A stretch of DNA of 64,000 nucleotides, from NCBI GenBank assembly GCA_038235165.1, contig JBBSUG010000008.1, forward strand, positions 1 through 64,000, in the 5' to 3' direction. How positions within the stretch are numbered: the first letter of the stretch is position 1; each line of letters starts with the position of its first letter. The notes under the pieces were generated by a model. It had not been told where the DNA came from. It did not search any database and saw only the letters and a list, made by a program, of their open reading frames with translations. Origin of the DNA: GCA-002050365 sp038235165. GTDB lineage: Bacteria; Acidobacteriota; Blastocatellia; Pyrinomonadales; Pyrinomonadaceae. The position numbers and the translations under genes are program-made. Positions 32,884-41,550 of this stretch are shown here, in pieces.

Positions 32884-34158
32884 TCAGCGAGCAGTCAAAC
32901 TAAAATCATCAAACCAAACTTTGCCCGCAATTGGACAAATTGACGACGGGCATTTGTCACGCGCCAGCCGCAGTGTGACGGCTTCGGTATCGCCTGCCGC
33001 CGTAAATTCTGTTTTCAAACTCGTCCAATCCGTGTCGCCGGAAACGGCATTGGTCGTCGCCAGAACTGTCTTGTCTAAAGCGTTGACGAGTTCCCATTTG
33101 AGCGTTGACGATGTTTTTAAAGCAGATTTGTAAAAAAACTCAAACTCATATTTCTTGCCGGATTCAACGACTATTGTTTGTGACAAAGTGCGAAATTCCT
33201 TACCGTCCAGCGAACTGAAAATAATCACCAGACTTCTTTTACCGCCGTGCTTTTGCGCGTCGTCAAAACCGATTTGCGGACTGGTTCCATCAGCAATTTG
33301 CCATTCGAAAATGCCGGGGTTCAGTGCCGTCACTTCGTCTTCAAAACCGCCGTTGAATATTTGTCCGCTTTCGGCATTCCGTCCGGCATCTTCGGAAATT
33401 TGTTTCTGAACCTGTAAAGCCGCGCGGTATTTTCCCTCTGCGAGCAACTTTTTTAAAAACTGTGCGCCGCTTTCTTTGAGATCGGTTTTTTTAGCTTCCG
33501 CCGGAAGTAGGTTCCAAACTTCGAGAGCTTCATCATATTTTTTCTGGTTGGTCAAGAACATCACCAAAGCGACGTTCATTTGGTTGGAACTGCCGATATT
33601 TTGCTTGACCTGCGCCAAATCTCCGTCAAAAATCTGCTGCGCGATGGAAACCGCCGGAGCCGCAAATTTTACATCGCCTTCTGCCGCCCGCCGAATTTCG
33701 GCGAAGGCTTCCGCTGTTTTGCCGCCCCGCAGCAGAATATTTCCGAGCGTCCACTGCACCTGCGCGTAGTTCGGCGCAAGTTCGAGCGATTTTCTGAGCG
33801 CGATTTCCGCGCCCACCTCATCGCCGCCGAGTTCCCGCGCTTTGCCGAGACCGAGCCACACGCGATAGTCGCTTGGCGAGAGAGCCGCCGCCTGCTCATA
33901 CTCAGTCAGAGATTTTTGTAAATCTTCGGGCAGAAAAGTTTTTTCGTTGTAAACCGCGACGGCATAGTGAGTTTGCGGATCGTTCGGTGCAAGAGCGACG
34001 GCAAATTCGGCGACTTCTTTGTATCCGGCACGTAGGGCAATTGAATTACCGAAATACCAGCGTGCCGCGAAAAACAAAAAAACCAGACCAAGCAGTCCGA
34101 AAACGATTAATCCGGCGCGTTTGGCAAACGAATTTATTTGAATGAATTTAACAGACAT
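32884..34158 (-). CDS. TPR protein with C-terminal carbohydrate-binding-like domain
   Basis: The 424-residue protein has an N-terminal membrane anchor (about 13-31, LIVFGLLGLVFLFFAARWYF). TPR repeats run from about 40 to 240, for example DYRVWLGLGKARELGGDEVG and YAQVQWTLGNILLRGGKTAE. Residues about 275-424 form a beta-rich domain with NGGFEDEVTALNPGIFEWQI and GGKRSLVIIFSSLDG plus a C-terminal VWFDDFSLTAR, the pattern of carbohydrate-binding (CBM4/9 or 'discoidin-like') modules. It sits directly upstream of the O-antigen ligase-like gene (45-base gap), an arrangement seen in surface-polysaccharide loci where TPR proteins partner the ligase or polymerase. The DNA is GC-richer than the small genes. 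Confidence 0.8.
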   Translation of the reverse strand: MSVKFIQINSFAKRAGLIVFGLLGLVFLFFAARWYFGNSIALRAGYKEVAEFAVALAPNDPQTHYAVAVYNEKTFLPEDLQKSLTEYEQAAALSPSDYRVWLGLGKARELGGDEVGAEIALRKSLELAPNYAQVQWTLGNILLRGGKTAEAFAEIRRAAEGDVKFAAPAVSIAQQIFDGDLAQVKQNIGSSNQMNVALVMFLTNQKKYDEALEVWNLLPAEAKKTDLKESGAQFLKKLLAEGKYRAALQVQKQISEDAGRNAESGQIFNGGFEDEVTALNPGIFEWQIADGTSPQIGFDDAQKHGGKRSLVIIFSSLDGKEFRTLSQTIVVESGKKYEFEFFYKSALKTSSTLKWELVNALDKTVLATTNAVSGDTDWTSLKTEFTAAGDTEAVTLRLARDKCPSSICPIAGKVWFDDFSLTAR

Positions 34159-34217
34159 CAGCCAAAAGTCTAAAATTAAAAGGGCAAAACTGCAACGGAA
34201 AAAAGGACAAAAATCAA

Positions 34218-36053
34218 TTAATCGAAATCAACCGACTCGATTTTGAGCATAGCGCGTTTGAGAACGACACCTGCATCTTGACAAATTCGCCTGACCTCTT
34301 CGAGTCTCTCCGGCGAAACCGCCCGGAAAGATATTAATATTTCCTGCACTTCGTTTTCGCGGCAGATTGTTCGCAACGAACCGTTGCCGCCGCCGAATAC
34401 GCGAAAACCGTGAATGACCTTATCTTTTTTGAGCGGATTGTCGTCAACAAAGCCGACGGGCTGATAATTCCACTCGGGATTATTATTCAGTTCACGCAGT
34501 ATCATTTCGCCGCCGTCGCCCGCGCCGTAAATCAAAATCCTGCGCCCTTCCTGAGAATTTGCCGGCGGCAGAAGCTGGCGGAAAAGCCGGAAAGCGATGC
34601 GGCTTCCGGCAATCGCCGAAAAGAGAAGCAATCCGTTGACAAGAAATATCGTCCGCGAAAAATTCTGAAAACGAAATAGTAGCAAAATCGCCAAAATGCT
34701 TAATACAGAACCGAAAACCACGCCTTTCAAAAAAGTGACGAAATCCTGCAAACTCGTATATCGCCAAATGCCGCGATAGACACCGACGACGAGAAAAGAA
34801 AAAAGATTGAGAACGATTAAAATCGGCAGCGACTTTATAAATAAACTCCAATCTTGGGTTTCTTCAAATCTTGAGCCGGAAACCAACAGGTACGAGCTGT
34901 AATAAGCGAGAGTGATTAAAATCGCGTCTAGAATTACTTCAAAAACCCGGCGTTTGTGTGACAAATTGAGCAGAAAACCGAACGACGCACTGTTTTGCAC
35001 GGCGAGGTCTGCTTCTTGTTCATCGTAAACTTTTACTTTCGATAAATAGACACCGATGATCGTCAGCACGACGACGAAAAAACCGATGGCGGCAAGGCTC
35101 TGCGTGGTCGGCAAATCACGAATGAAAATCGAAACTATTCCTGCCAGAAGTGCCAGACCATACAGCATTAAAACGGCGTTGCGTTCCGTCAATCCGAGCG
35201 CGACGAGCCGGTGGGAAGTATGGTCGCGTCCGCCCTGCGACGCTTTGCGTCCCCACAGTTTTCGCAAAACCGTCACAAAGGTCGTGTCGAAAATCGGCAC
35301 GAAAAGAATCAGCGCGGGAACTGCAAGAACCGAAATGACGCTTCTCGAACGCCCGCCGACCTGCGTCAACAGTACCGAACTCGCCAGAAAAAAACCGACG
35401 AACATCGAACCGCAGTCGCCCATAAATATCGAAGCCGGATTGAAGTTGTAGATTAAAAATCCGATTAGTGCGCCGATGAAAACCGCCACGAGAATCAAGT
35501 CGTTGTCTTGTCCACTGGCACTAAAACCGATTGCCAGCGCAAATGCGGCGATGGCGGAAATGCCCGCCGCCAGTCCGTCCATATTGTCGAGCAGGTTGAT
35601 CGCATTGGTAATGCCGATCAGCCAGAATGCCGTAATCCCAATATTGAGAATTTCCGAATTCGTCCACGGCAGAACCAGCCCGAAGCCGATCACAAGCGAT
35701 ACCCCGATTATTTGCCCAATCAGTTTCTGATACGGTTTAATGGTTTTGATGTCATCAACAAGACCGACCAGAAAGAGAAATGAACTGCCTGCCAGAACAA
35801 CCAGTGATTCGGTCGTCTTCGGCACGAACATCGCATACATCGAGAGCGTCGTCAGAAAAATCGCCAGTCCGCCGAGCATTGCCGTCGGCTTTTTGTGCCA
35901 GCGGTCGGCTTTCGGCGCAGCAACAATATTGCGCCGCCGAGCGAAACCGCGCACCATAAACGTAAAAAATACGGCTGCCGCAAAACTTGCCGCCGTCACA
36001 AAAAGCGGATTTGTAAAAAATTGAAGCATAACAGCAACACTTTGGAAGAGCAT
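34218..36053 (-). CDS. Fused WecA/MraY-type glycosyl-1-phosphate transferase and CapD-type N-terminal domain
   Basis: From the ATG at 36053 (a TTG two codons upstream is possible) the protein is 611 residues. Residues about 20-330 are a WecA/TagO-like polyprenyl-phosphate GlcNAc-1-phosphate transferase. VGLVDDIKTIKP carries the Asp pair, NLLDNMDGLAAG is the family motif, IFMGDCGSMFVGFFL the metal-binding segment, and GRDHTSHRLVALG the His loop. From about 360 a second module of four membrane helices appears (RRVFEVILDAILITLAYYSS, VGVYRGIWRYTSLQDFVTFL). A Rossmann-like part (RRILIYGAGDGGEMILREL) follows, as at the N-terminus of CapD/FlaA1-type dehydratases but without the dehydratase. It should start lipid-linked saccharide synthesis on undecaprenyl phosphate. 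The second half may bind nucleotide or regulate. Confidence 0.85.
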   Translation of the reverse strand: MLFQSVAVMLQFFTNPLFVTAASFAAAVFFTFMVRGFARRRNIVAAPKADRWHKKPTAMLGGLAIFLTTLSMYAMFVPKTTESLVVLAGSSFLFLVGLVDDIKTIKPYQKLIGQIIGVSLVIGFGLVLPWTNSEILNIGITAFWLIGITNAINLLDNMDGLAAGISAIAAFALAIGFSASGQDNDLILVAVFIGALIGFLIYNFNPASIFMGDCGSMFVGFFLASSVLLTQVGGRSRSVISVLAVPALILFVPIFDTTFVTVLRKLWGRKASQGGRDHTSHRLVALGLTERNAVLMLYGLALLAGIVSIFIRDLPTTQSLAAIGFFVVVLTIIGVYLSKVKVYDEQEADLAVQNSASFGFLLNLSHKRRVFEVILDAILITLAYYSSYLLVSGSRFEETQDWSLFIKSLPILIVLNLFSFLVVGVYRGIWRYTSLQDFVTFLKGVVFGSVLSILAILLLFRFQNFSRTIFLVNGLLLFSAIAGSRIAFRLFRQLLPPANSQEGRRILIYGAGDGGEMILRELNNNPEWNYQPVGFVDDNPLKKDKVIHGFRVFGGGNGSLRTICRENEVQEILISFRAVSPERLEEVRRICQDAGVVLKRAMLKIESVDFD

Positions 36054-36119
36054 CGCCAAATTTCAAAAAAGTTGTTTAACTTATTAGAAAATAATTTTCC
36101 TCCGAAATCAAATAAAAAT

Positions 36120-37346
36120 TTAACGCTGCCGGGTTAGATCGCGGTTAAGATTTTTTATGTCGCGCACCAGACGCTCCTTGCTGTATTCCGCCTCGACAAA
36201 TCGTTTGCCGTTTGCCGCGACCGTTTGCCGCAGTTTTTCATCTGACACCAAATAGACAAGCCCGTTGTAAAATCCGCCAGCGTCTTTCGAAGCGGCGGAA
36301 AGTCCGCGTTCACGAACTTCAAAACCTTCCTTTTCGAGATTAACCCTTCCAAGCAAATCTATCACACCGCCGACCGATGTGGAAATCACCGCCTTTTCAT
36401 TCGCCATCGCCTCAATCAGCGAAAGCGGTGTCCCCTCGTTTAATGAGGTCAGCGCGACAATATCCAAGCCGGCATAAAAAATATCGGCATCCTTTCGACT
36501 GCCGACGAATACTACAAAATCCTTTACGCCACGCTCTGCCGCTTCTGTTTCGAGTTGCTCCCGTAAATTTCCGTCGCCGACGACGACAAATTTCAGTTTA
36601 AGCGGATTGGCATCTTTCCGGCAGAGTTCGGCAACTTCGAGAAAAAGTGAATGGTTTTTGACTTCGGTCAGTCTGCCGACGAGACCGACTAAAATTTCGT
36701 CGTCTGCCGCACCGATTTCTTCGCGCAGTATATGTCGTTTCGACTGCCAATCGGCAAAAGGCGCAAGGTCAATGCCGAGCGGAATTATCTCGAATTGTTC
36801 CTTTTTCCCGACTCCGAACTGTTCGTGGATTTCACGATATTGTTGGTCGCTGATGACAACTATTTTGTCGGTCGCCAACCGCGCCAGAGTTTTTTCAATT
36901 AATAAAAAGATTTTTGTCGTCAGTTTACCGTAATAACTGTGAAAAAAATGTCCGTGGTAAGTGTGGATAAGTTTAATCCGGCGCGGTTTGCCGATCAGAG
37001 TTTTCCACGTCAGCCACCGATAAAAAAAACCGGAAATTCTGCCAATCGTGCCTGCTTTAGCTGTGTGAGAATGGATAACGTCGGGTTTTTCACTTCGGAT
37101 AATTTGATAAACTTTCCACAACGAGATAACGTCCGTCAACGCAAGTTCACGTTTCATTTCAGGAATGGAAACAGGCTGAATGCCGTTTTTCGCGGCAAAA
37201 TAACTCATATCTTCTTCTTCATCGGTAACATTACCCGTAATCAAGATAGATTGGAATTCGTCATCTTGTAATTCCTTATTGAGCCAGACGACGTGCTGAG
37301 CCGGACCGCCGACATTTAATCTGGCAATAATACGAATAATCTTCAT
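36120..37346 (-). CDS. Glycosyltransferase family 4 (GT-B) protein
   Basis: The ATG at 37346 gives 408 residues starting MKIIRIIARLNVGGPAQHVV; the longer frame upstream lacks such a start. This N-terminal glycine-rich block binds the acceptor side. HSHTAKAGTIGRISGFFYRW follows near 115. VGLVGRLTEVKNHSLFLEVA near 230 opens the donor-binding half, and SLNEGTPLSLIEAMANEKAV near 315 holds the E-x7-E motif of retaining GT4 enzymes. No membrane segment is obvious; a peripheral cytoplasmic enzyme is expected. It adds one sugar in repeat-unit assembly; the sugar cannot be named from sequence. It precedes the fused transferase gene by 66 bases on the same strand. Confidence 0.88.
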   Translation of the reverse strand: MKIIRIIARLNVGGPAQHVVWLNKELQDDEFQSILITGNVTDEEEDMSYFAAKNGIQPVSIPEMKRELALTDVISLWKVYQIIRSEKPDVIHSHTAKAGTIGRISGFFYRWLTWKTLIGKPRRIKLIHTYHGHFFHSYYGKLTTKIFLLIEKTLARLATDKIVVISDQQYREIHEQFGVGKKEQFEIIPLGIDLAPFADWQSKRHILREEIGAADDEILVGLVGRLTEVKNHSLFLEVAELCRKDANPLKLKFVVVGDGNLREQLETEAAERGVKDFVVFVGSRKDADIFYAGLDIVALTSLNEGTPLSLIEAMANEKAVISTSVGGVIDLLGRVNLEKEGFEVRERGLSAASKDAGGFYNGLVYLVSDEKLRQTVAANGKRFVEAEYSKERLVRDIKNLNRDLTRQR

Positions 37347-37517
37347 AAAAAAATCTAAATAAAATTTAACATCTAACCGACCAAAATCTGTTTTAAAACG
37401 AGTCAATGGAAAATTTGGAACCGCCTGTGGTTAGCAGACGGTTTTGAATCGGTCTTCGTTTGAATGAAACAATCATTTCAGGCAATCTTTCTCAAAACAA
37501 AATGACCGAAATTAGTT

Positions 37518-38624
37518 TTACAAAACATCCCAATCACTTAATAAAGCCAGCCATTTCTCGGCTTCAAAAACTTCTTTTTCATCTTCGGTAAAATTTTTAA
37601 CCAATAAATTCAACGGACGCGGATTAAATCTTTGCGGAATTCTTATAAAACCGTAAAGTTTATTCTGCAAAAATTTACGACAGCAACAAGCCGTGAACAG
37701 CATATTTATCGGCTCTCCGAATAAAAAATCATTATTTTTTCTGACATAATGAAGCAGTTGAATCAGGTGTGATTCTTCTTTAAAAGCAAAATCCAAAAGC
37801 ACGGCTGTTTTTGTGTCTAAAATCTCGTCAATCTTAAAAACCGCAGAGGCAACAATGGTTGAATCTTTTTTTAAGGTTATCAAAAAATGTTTTCCGACCG
37901 GCTTTTCGAAAAATCTCCATTGCAGAAAATCTCGTGTTCGATTCAAATGACAGGAAAATTCTGAATTAAAATCCTGAAACAGTTTAGTAGTTTCTTCATC
38001 AAAACTTTGTGCGGTTTCGACCGTGAAATTTTCTGATAATTTATAATTTCTGAAATCAAAATATCTGTCGGCAAACCACCCGATTAAGTTTTCAAATCCG
38101 AACAATTTAGCTTTAGACTTGATAACGGCTGAAGAATTAACGGGCAGAATGTATGAGTCGAACGTATAAATTTGTTGATAGCCGTTGTATTTGAGAAACG
38201 TGCGAATGCTTTTTTGATTTGGAAATGTGTAGATTAGATTTATACCCGATTTACTCAAATCGTCAGTGGCAAATTCCGCAAGTTTTCTAAAAACGCTGCG
38301 TCCGCGCATCGAAGCACTCACGGCTACGTCCTGAACCATCGCAAAATTCTTCCTTTTACCGCCCACTACACCTTCGTAAACCGGAACGTGATAATAACCG
38401 ACGATTTTGTTTTCGCTGTAACACAAATAAATTCGTGCGTCGTTCGTCGGTAGATTTCTGTATTGCCAAATCCAGTTTTCCTTACTGAAAGAGGCAGCGT
38501 TGTGAGAATCTCCTTCCTCTAAAATTTCCCTGATTCGCTGTAATAACTCGTCCGTTTCAAAAGAACCGTCAATTTTACGAAATTCCAGTTCCGATTCTTC
38601 CGCCGCTGCTGCTTTGTTGTCCAT
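37518..38624 (-). CDS. GNAT-fold acyltransferase family protein
   Basis: The 368-residue product has a GNAT-like N-terminal domain (about 20-150). IYLCYSENKIVGYYHVPVYE is the central strand pair, and MVQDVAVSASMRGRSVFRKL has the acetyl-CoA P-loop-like RGRSVFRKL element. IYTFPNQKSIRTFLKYNGYQ is typical of GNAT proteins from polysaccharide loci. The remaining 200 residues may be a second, degenerate GNAT half. No membrane segment appears. It could N- or O-acetylate a sugar nucleotide or lipid-linked intermediate. Alternatives include a peptidyl or amino-sugar acyltransferase. It lies between the deacetylase and GT4 genes. Confidence 0.72.
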   Translation of the reverse strand: MDNKAAAAEESELEFRKIDGSFETDELLQRIREILEEGDSHNAASFSKENWIWQYRNLPTNDARIYLCYSENKIVGYYHVPVYEGVVGGKRKNFAMVQDVAVSASMRGRSVFRKLAEFATDDLSKSGINLIYTFPNQKSIRTFLKYNGYQQIYTFDSYILPVNSSAVIKSKAKLFGFENLIGWFADRYFDFRNYKLSENFTVETAQSFDEETTKLFQDFNSEFSCHLNRTRDFLQWRFFEKPVGKHFLITLKKDSTIVASAVFKIDEILDTKTAVLLDFAFKEESHLIQLLHYVRKNNDFLFGEPINMLFTACCCRKFLQNKLYGFIRIPQRFNPRPLNLLVKNFTEDEKEVFEAEKWLALLSDWDVL

Positions 38625-38666
38625 TGATTTTGAATTCTCTAGAAGTTGCCCTAAAAATCACAATGC

Positions 38667-39497
38667 TCAATTGATATTTAAGACTTCTTTCATCGGCGCA
38701 AACTTGAAATCCTTCAATAACTTGCGAAATCTTTTTTCGGTTGCGCCCAAATTGAAATAATGCGTCGCCGAAATACGGCGCGGCAAATCAATGCGCGGAT
38801 GTTCGGGGTCGAGTTCCCACGGATGCAGATAAAACGTGAACGGCTGACCGCCGCGATTGACTGCTTTCAAAAATTGTTTTGAAAGCGCATAAGGATAAAT
38901 GCGGAAATACGCGCCGCCGGCAATCGGCAGTGTAACTTTGCCGAATTTTAGAGTCGAAACCGGAAACTCCATAAATTTATGTCCGCCGCGTTCGATTTCA
39001 TAAGGAAAACGCGGTGCGCCGGCAATCCCATAACGATAATTTAGGACGGGAAAAATACTCGAATCGTATTTGATGCCGAGTTCGCCCAAAATATCCAAAG
39101 CCCACAAAGAATCTTTTGTGATGGAGAAAAAAGGTGCGCGGTGTCCGACCACTTTTTCGCCCGTCAAGTCCTCCAAAAAGTTAACGGCACGCTGCATTTC
39201 TTCCCGGTAAACTTCCGGCGTTTGATTATAAATCAAAGTATGCGAAAATCCGTGCGTCGCAATTTCGTGACCTTCTTTTTCGATTTTTTTGACTATTCCC
39301 GGATGTTTTTCGGCAATGTAGCCGAGCATAAAAAATGTCGCCTTCGTATCGGCTTCACTCAACATATTTAAGAGTTTATCGCCGATAAAATCTATCCGGT
39401 CTTCAAATTTGTCCCATTCGCTATACGGGATTTCTAGACCTTGATACCAATCTTCAAAGTCAATCGTCATTGCGTTTGTGAATGTTTCCTTGCCCAT
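38667..39497 (-). CDS. XrtA-type polysaccharide deacetylase (DUF3473-like)
   Basis: The 276-residue protein matches the polysaccharide deacetylase type found in exosortase (XrtA/PEP-CTERM) loci. It opens with TNAMTIDFEDWYQGL, contains the metal-site Asp pair region ATFFMLGYIAEKHPGIVKKI, the His motif GHEIATHGFSHTLIY, and GHRAPFFSITKDSLWALDIL with the next motif. The DUF3473 tail contains TFYLHPWELDPEHPRIDLPR. Enzymes of this family remove N-acetyl groups from GlcNAc-containing polysaccharide. There is no signal peptide, so cytoplasmic or membrane-associated action is likely. Neighbouring genes include an XrtA-type amidotransferase, but no exosortase is visible within the window. Confidence 0.88.
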   Translation of the reverse strand: MGKETFTNAMTIDFEDWYQGLEIPYSEWDKFEDRIDFIGDKLLNMLSEADTKATFFMLGYIAEKHPGIVKKIEKEGHEIATHGFSHTLIYNQTPEVYREEMQRAVNFLEDLTGEKVVGHRAPFFSITKDSLWALDILGELGIKYDSSIFPVLNYRYGIAGAPRFPYEIERGGHKFMEFPVSTLKFGKVTLPIAGGAYFRIYPYALSKQFLKAVNRGGQPFTFYLHPWELDPEHPRIDLPRRISATHYFNLGATEKRFRKLLKDFKFAPMKEVLNIN

Positions 39498-39655
39498 AAT
39501 ACTTGTTCTTTAAATCTGTAAGTTGTTTGAACCTTTACTTCAAAATATTCAAAATTATACCTTAACTAACTGATATTGGGAAATATTTGTTTTGGCGGTT
39601 GAGCAGTTGTTCAGTGCAGAAATTGTGTTGCAGCTTCCTTTTCGGAGAGTGTATC

Positions 39656-41539
39656 TTAATCTATAAACCTCTGAAACCAGAGTTCCATCATCATCAAAGT
39701 CCAAATTTGAAAGGTATAGTCGCGTTCCGCATTAATATGTTCGTTGACATATTTCTCAACCACTTCGCGCTTGGCAATACCGCGATTCAGTGATTTTTCC
39801 GACAGCAGAACGTCCCGCACGAAATCCTTCATCTCGCCGCGAAACCAATTGCCGATGGGAACGCCGAAACCCATTTTGCGCCGGTATATCACTTCCGGAG
39901 GAACAAGCCGCGCCGCTGCTTTCTTGAGCAAAGATTTCGTTTCCGTTCGCTTCATCTTCAAACTTTCCGGCAAAGACGCGGCGAATTCAATTACTTTATG
40001 ATCGAGAAACGGTGAACGCGCTTCGAGAGAATTTGCCATCGAAGCAATGTCAACCTTGACCAGTAAATCATTTGGCAGATAAGTCATCTGATCGGTGAAA
40101 AGCGTCGCATCTAAAATGCCCGAACCGTCAGATTTGGCAAACCACTTTCCGATGAAGTCGGCGGAATCATAAACATCCGTTTGCCGCGCAAAATCTTCCG
40201 TGTAAAGTTCCGCTTTGGATTTGCGGTCAATCGCCGAAACCCATCGGAAGTATCTTTCGACCTTCGGCAGACTCGCCGCTTTGACAAAACGCTTGAGATC
40301 ACGGGCGCGGCTGCGTTTGATTTCAGATGTCGGAATCAACTCGACTGCGTTTTCAACGAAATTTTTCCGTAAAAATTCAGGAATTTCGTAATATTTTTCT
40401 GCCAGACGCATCGCCGCATAGCGTTCATATCCGGCGAAGGACTCGTCGCCGCCGTCACCGTTTAAGGCGACCGTTACGTGCTTTCGCGTTTCCTTTGACA
40501 CGTAATACGTCGGAATCGCTGAAGAATCAGCATAAGGTTCGCCGTAATGTTCGACCAATGTAGGTAAAACTTCGAGAGCGTCGGGTTTAACGATAAATTC
40601 GTTATACTCTGCACCGACGTGTTCAGCGACGATTTTTGCGTATTTCAACTCGCTGAAATCCTGATCTTCAAAACCGATGGAAAAGGTTTTAACCGGTTGG
40701 GAGCTTTCCTGCGCCATCAGCGCGACAATCATCGAAGAATCAACGCCGCCCGAAAGAAATGCGCCGAGTGGAACTTCTGAAATCAAACGCAGTTTCGTGG
40801 ATTCACGCAGAATTCGAGTCGTCTCTTCGATTGCTTCTTCTTCGGTGATTTTAATTTTTTTGGAAAAGTCTGGCGACCAGTATCTTTTCGTTTCAATTTC
40901 GCCGTTTTTCCAGCGCATCCAGTTGGCGGGTTCGAGTTTGCGGATATGTTTGTAAGCGGTCAGCGGCGCAGGAACGCACAAGAAACTCAAATAAGCGTCA
41001 ATCGCCTCCATATCTACTTCGCGGCTGATGGCTGGATGAGCCAACAGTGCTGTAAATTCCGAACCGAAAATCAAGTCGCCGTTCGGCTGATGCGAATAAA
41101 GCAGAGGCTTTTTCCCCAATCTGTCTCTGGCGATAAAGAGTGACTTGTCCGTTTCATCCCAAATGGCAAACGCGAACATTCCGCGCAGATGATGAACGCA
41201 GTCCGCACCGTATTCATCGTATAAATGCACAATCGTTTCGGTATCGCAATTCGTGTAAAATTTATGTCCGCGTTTTTCGAGGTCTTGCTTAATTTCCTGA
41301 AAATTGTAGATTTCACCATTGAAAACAATCGCTTTGGTATGGTCTTCGTTAAAAATCGGTTGTTGTCCGCCTTTTAAGTCAATGATAGCCAGTCGCCGCA
41401 TTGCCAAACCGACGTTTTCTTTGATAAAAAATCCGTCTTCATCCGGTCCGCGATGCGTGATGCAACGATTCATTTTTTCGACGATTTCGCGGCTGACTTG
41501 GCGCGAGTTCGCATTTACCGATCCGACAATTCCACACAT
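39656..41539 (-). CDS. Asparagine-synthase-like amidotransferase (XrtA/PEP-CTERM type)
   Basis: The 627-residue protein begins MCGIVGSVNANSRQVSREIV with Cys2 as the glutaminase nucleophile after Met removal. MNRCITHRGPDEDGFFIKE and IFNEDHTKAIVFNGEIYNFQ are further class II amidotransferase marks. The synthase half has LGAFLSGGVDSSMIVALMAQ, the ATP pyrophosphatase loop, and ALNGDGGDESFAGYERYAAM. Length and overall form fit the amidotransferase that accompanies exosortase-type EPS loci rather than AsnB proper, for which about 510-550 residues are usual. It would use glutamine to amidate a sugar or uronic acid of the polysaccharide; the substrate is inference. Confidence 0.88.
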   Translation of the reverse strand: MCGIVGSVNANSRQVSREIVEKMNRCITHRGPDEDGFFIKENVGLAMRRLAIIDLKGGQQPIFNEDHTKAIVFNGEIYNFQEIKQDLEKRGHKFYTNCDTETIVHLYDEYGADCVHHLRGMFAFAIWDETDKSLFIARDRLGKKPLLYSHQPNGDLIFGSEFTALLAHPAISREVDMEAIDAYLSFLCVPAPLTAYKHIRKLEPANWMRWKNGEIETKRYWSPDFSKKIKITEEEAIEETTRILRESTKLRLISEVPLGAFLSGGVDSSMIVALMAQESSQPVKTFSIGFEDQDFSELKYAKIVAEHVGAEYNEFIVKPDALEVLPTLVEHYGEPYADSSAIPTYYVSKETRKHVTVALNGDGGDESFAGYERYAAMRLAEKYYEIPEFLRKNFVENAVELIPTSEIKRSRARDLKRFVKAASLPKVERYFRWVSAIDRKSKAELYTEDFARQTDVYDSADFIGKWFAKSDGSGILDATLFTDQMTYLPNDLLVKVDIASMANSLEARSPFLDHKVIEFAASLPESLKMKRTETKSLLKKAAARLVPPEVIYRRKMGFGVPIGNWFRGEMKDFVRDVLLSEKSLNRGIAKREVVEKYVNEHINAERDYTFQIWTLMMMELWFQRFID

Positions 41540-41550
41540 ATTTGATAAAT

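Noticed and set aside
32597..33133. 178-codon open frame on the plus strand
   Set aside because: It spans the junction of the ligase-like and TPR genes in antisense and looks like a chance frame.
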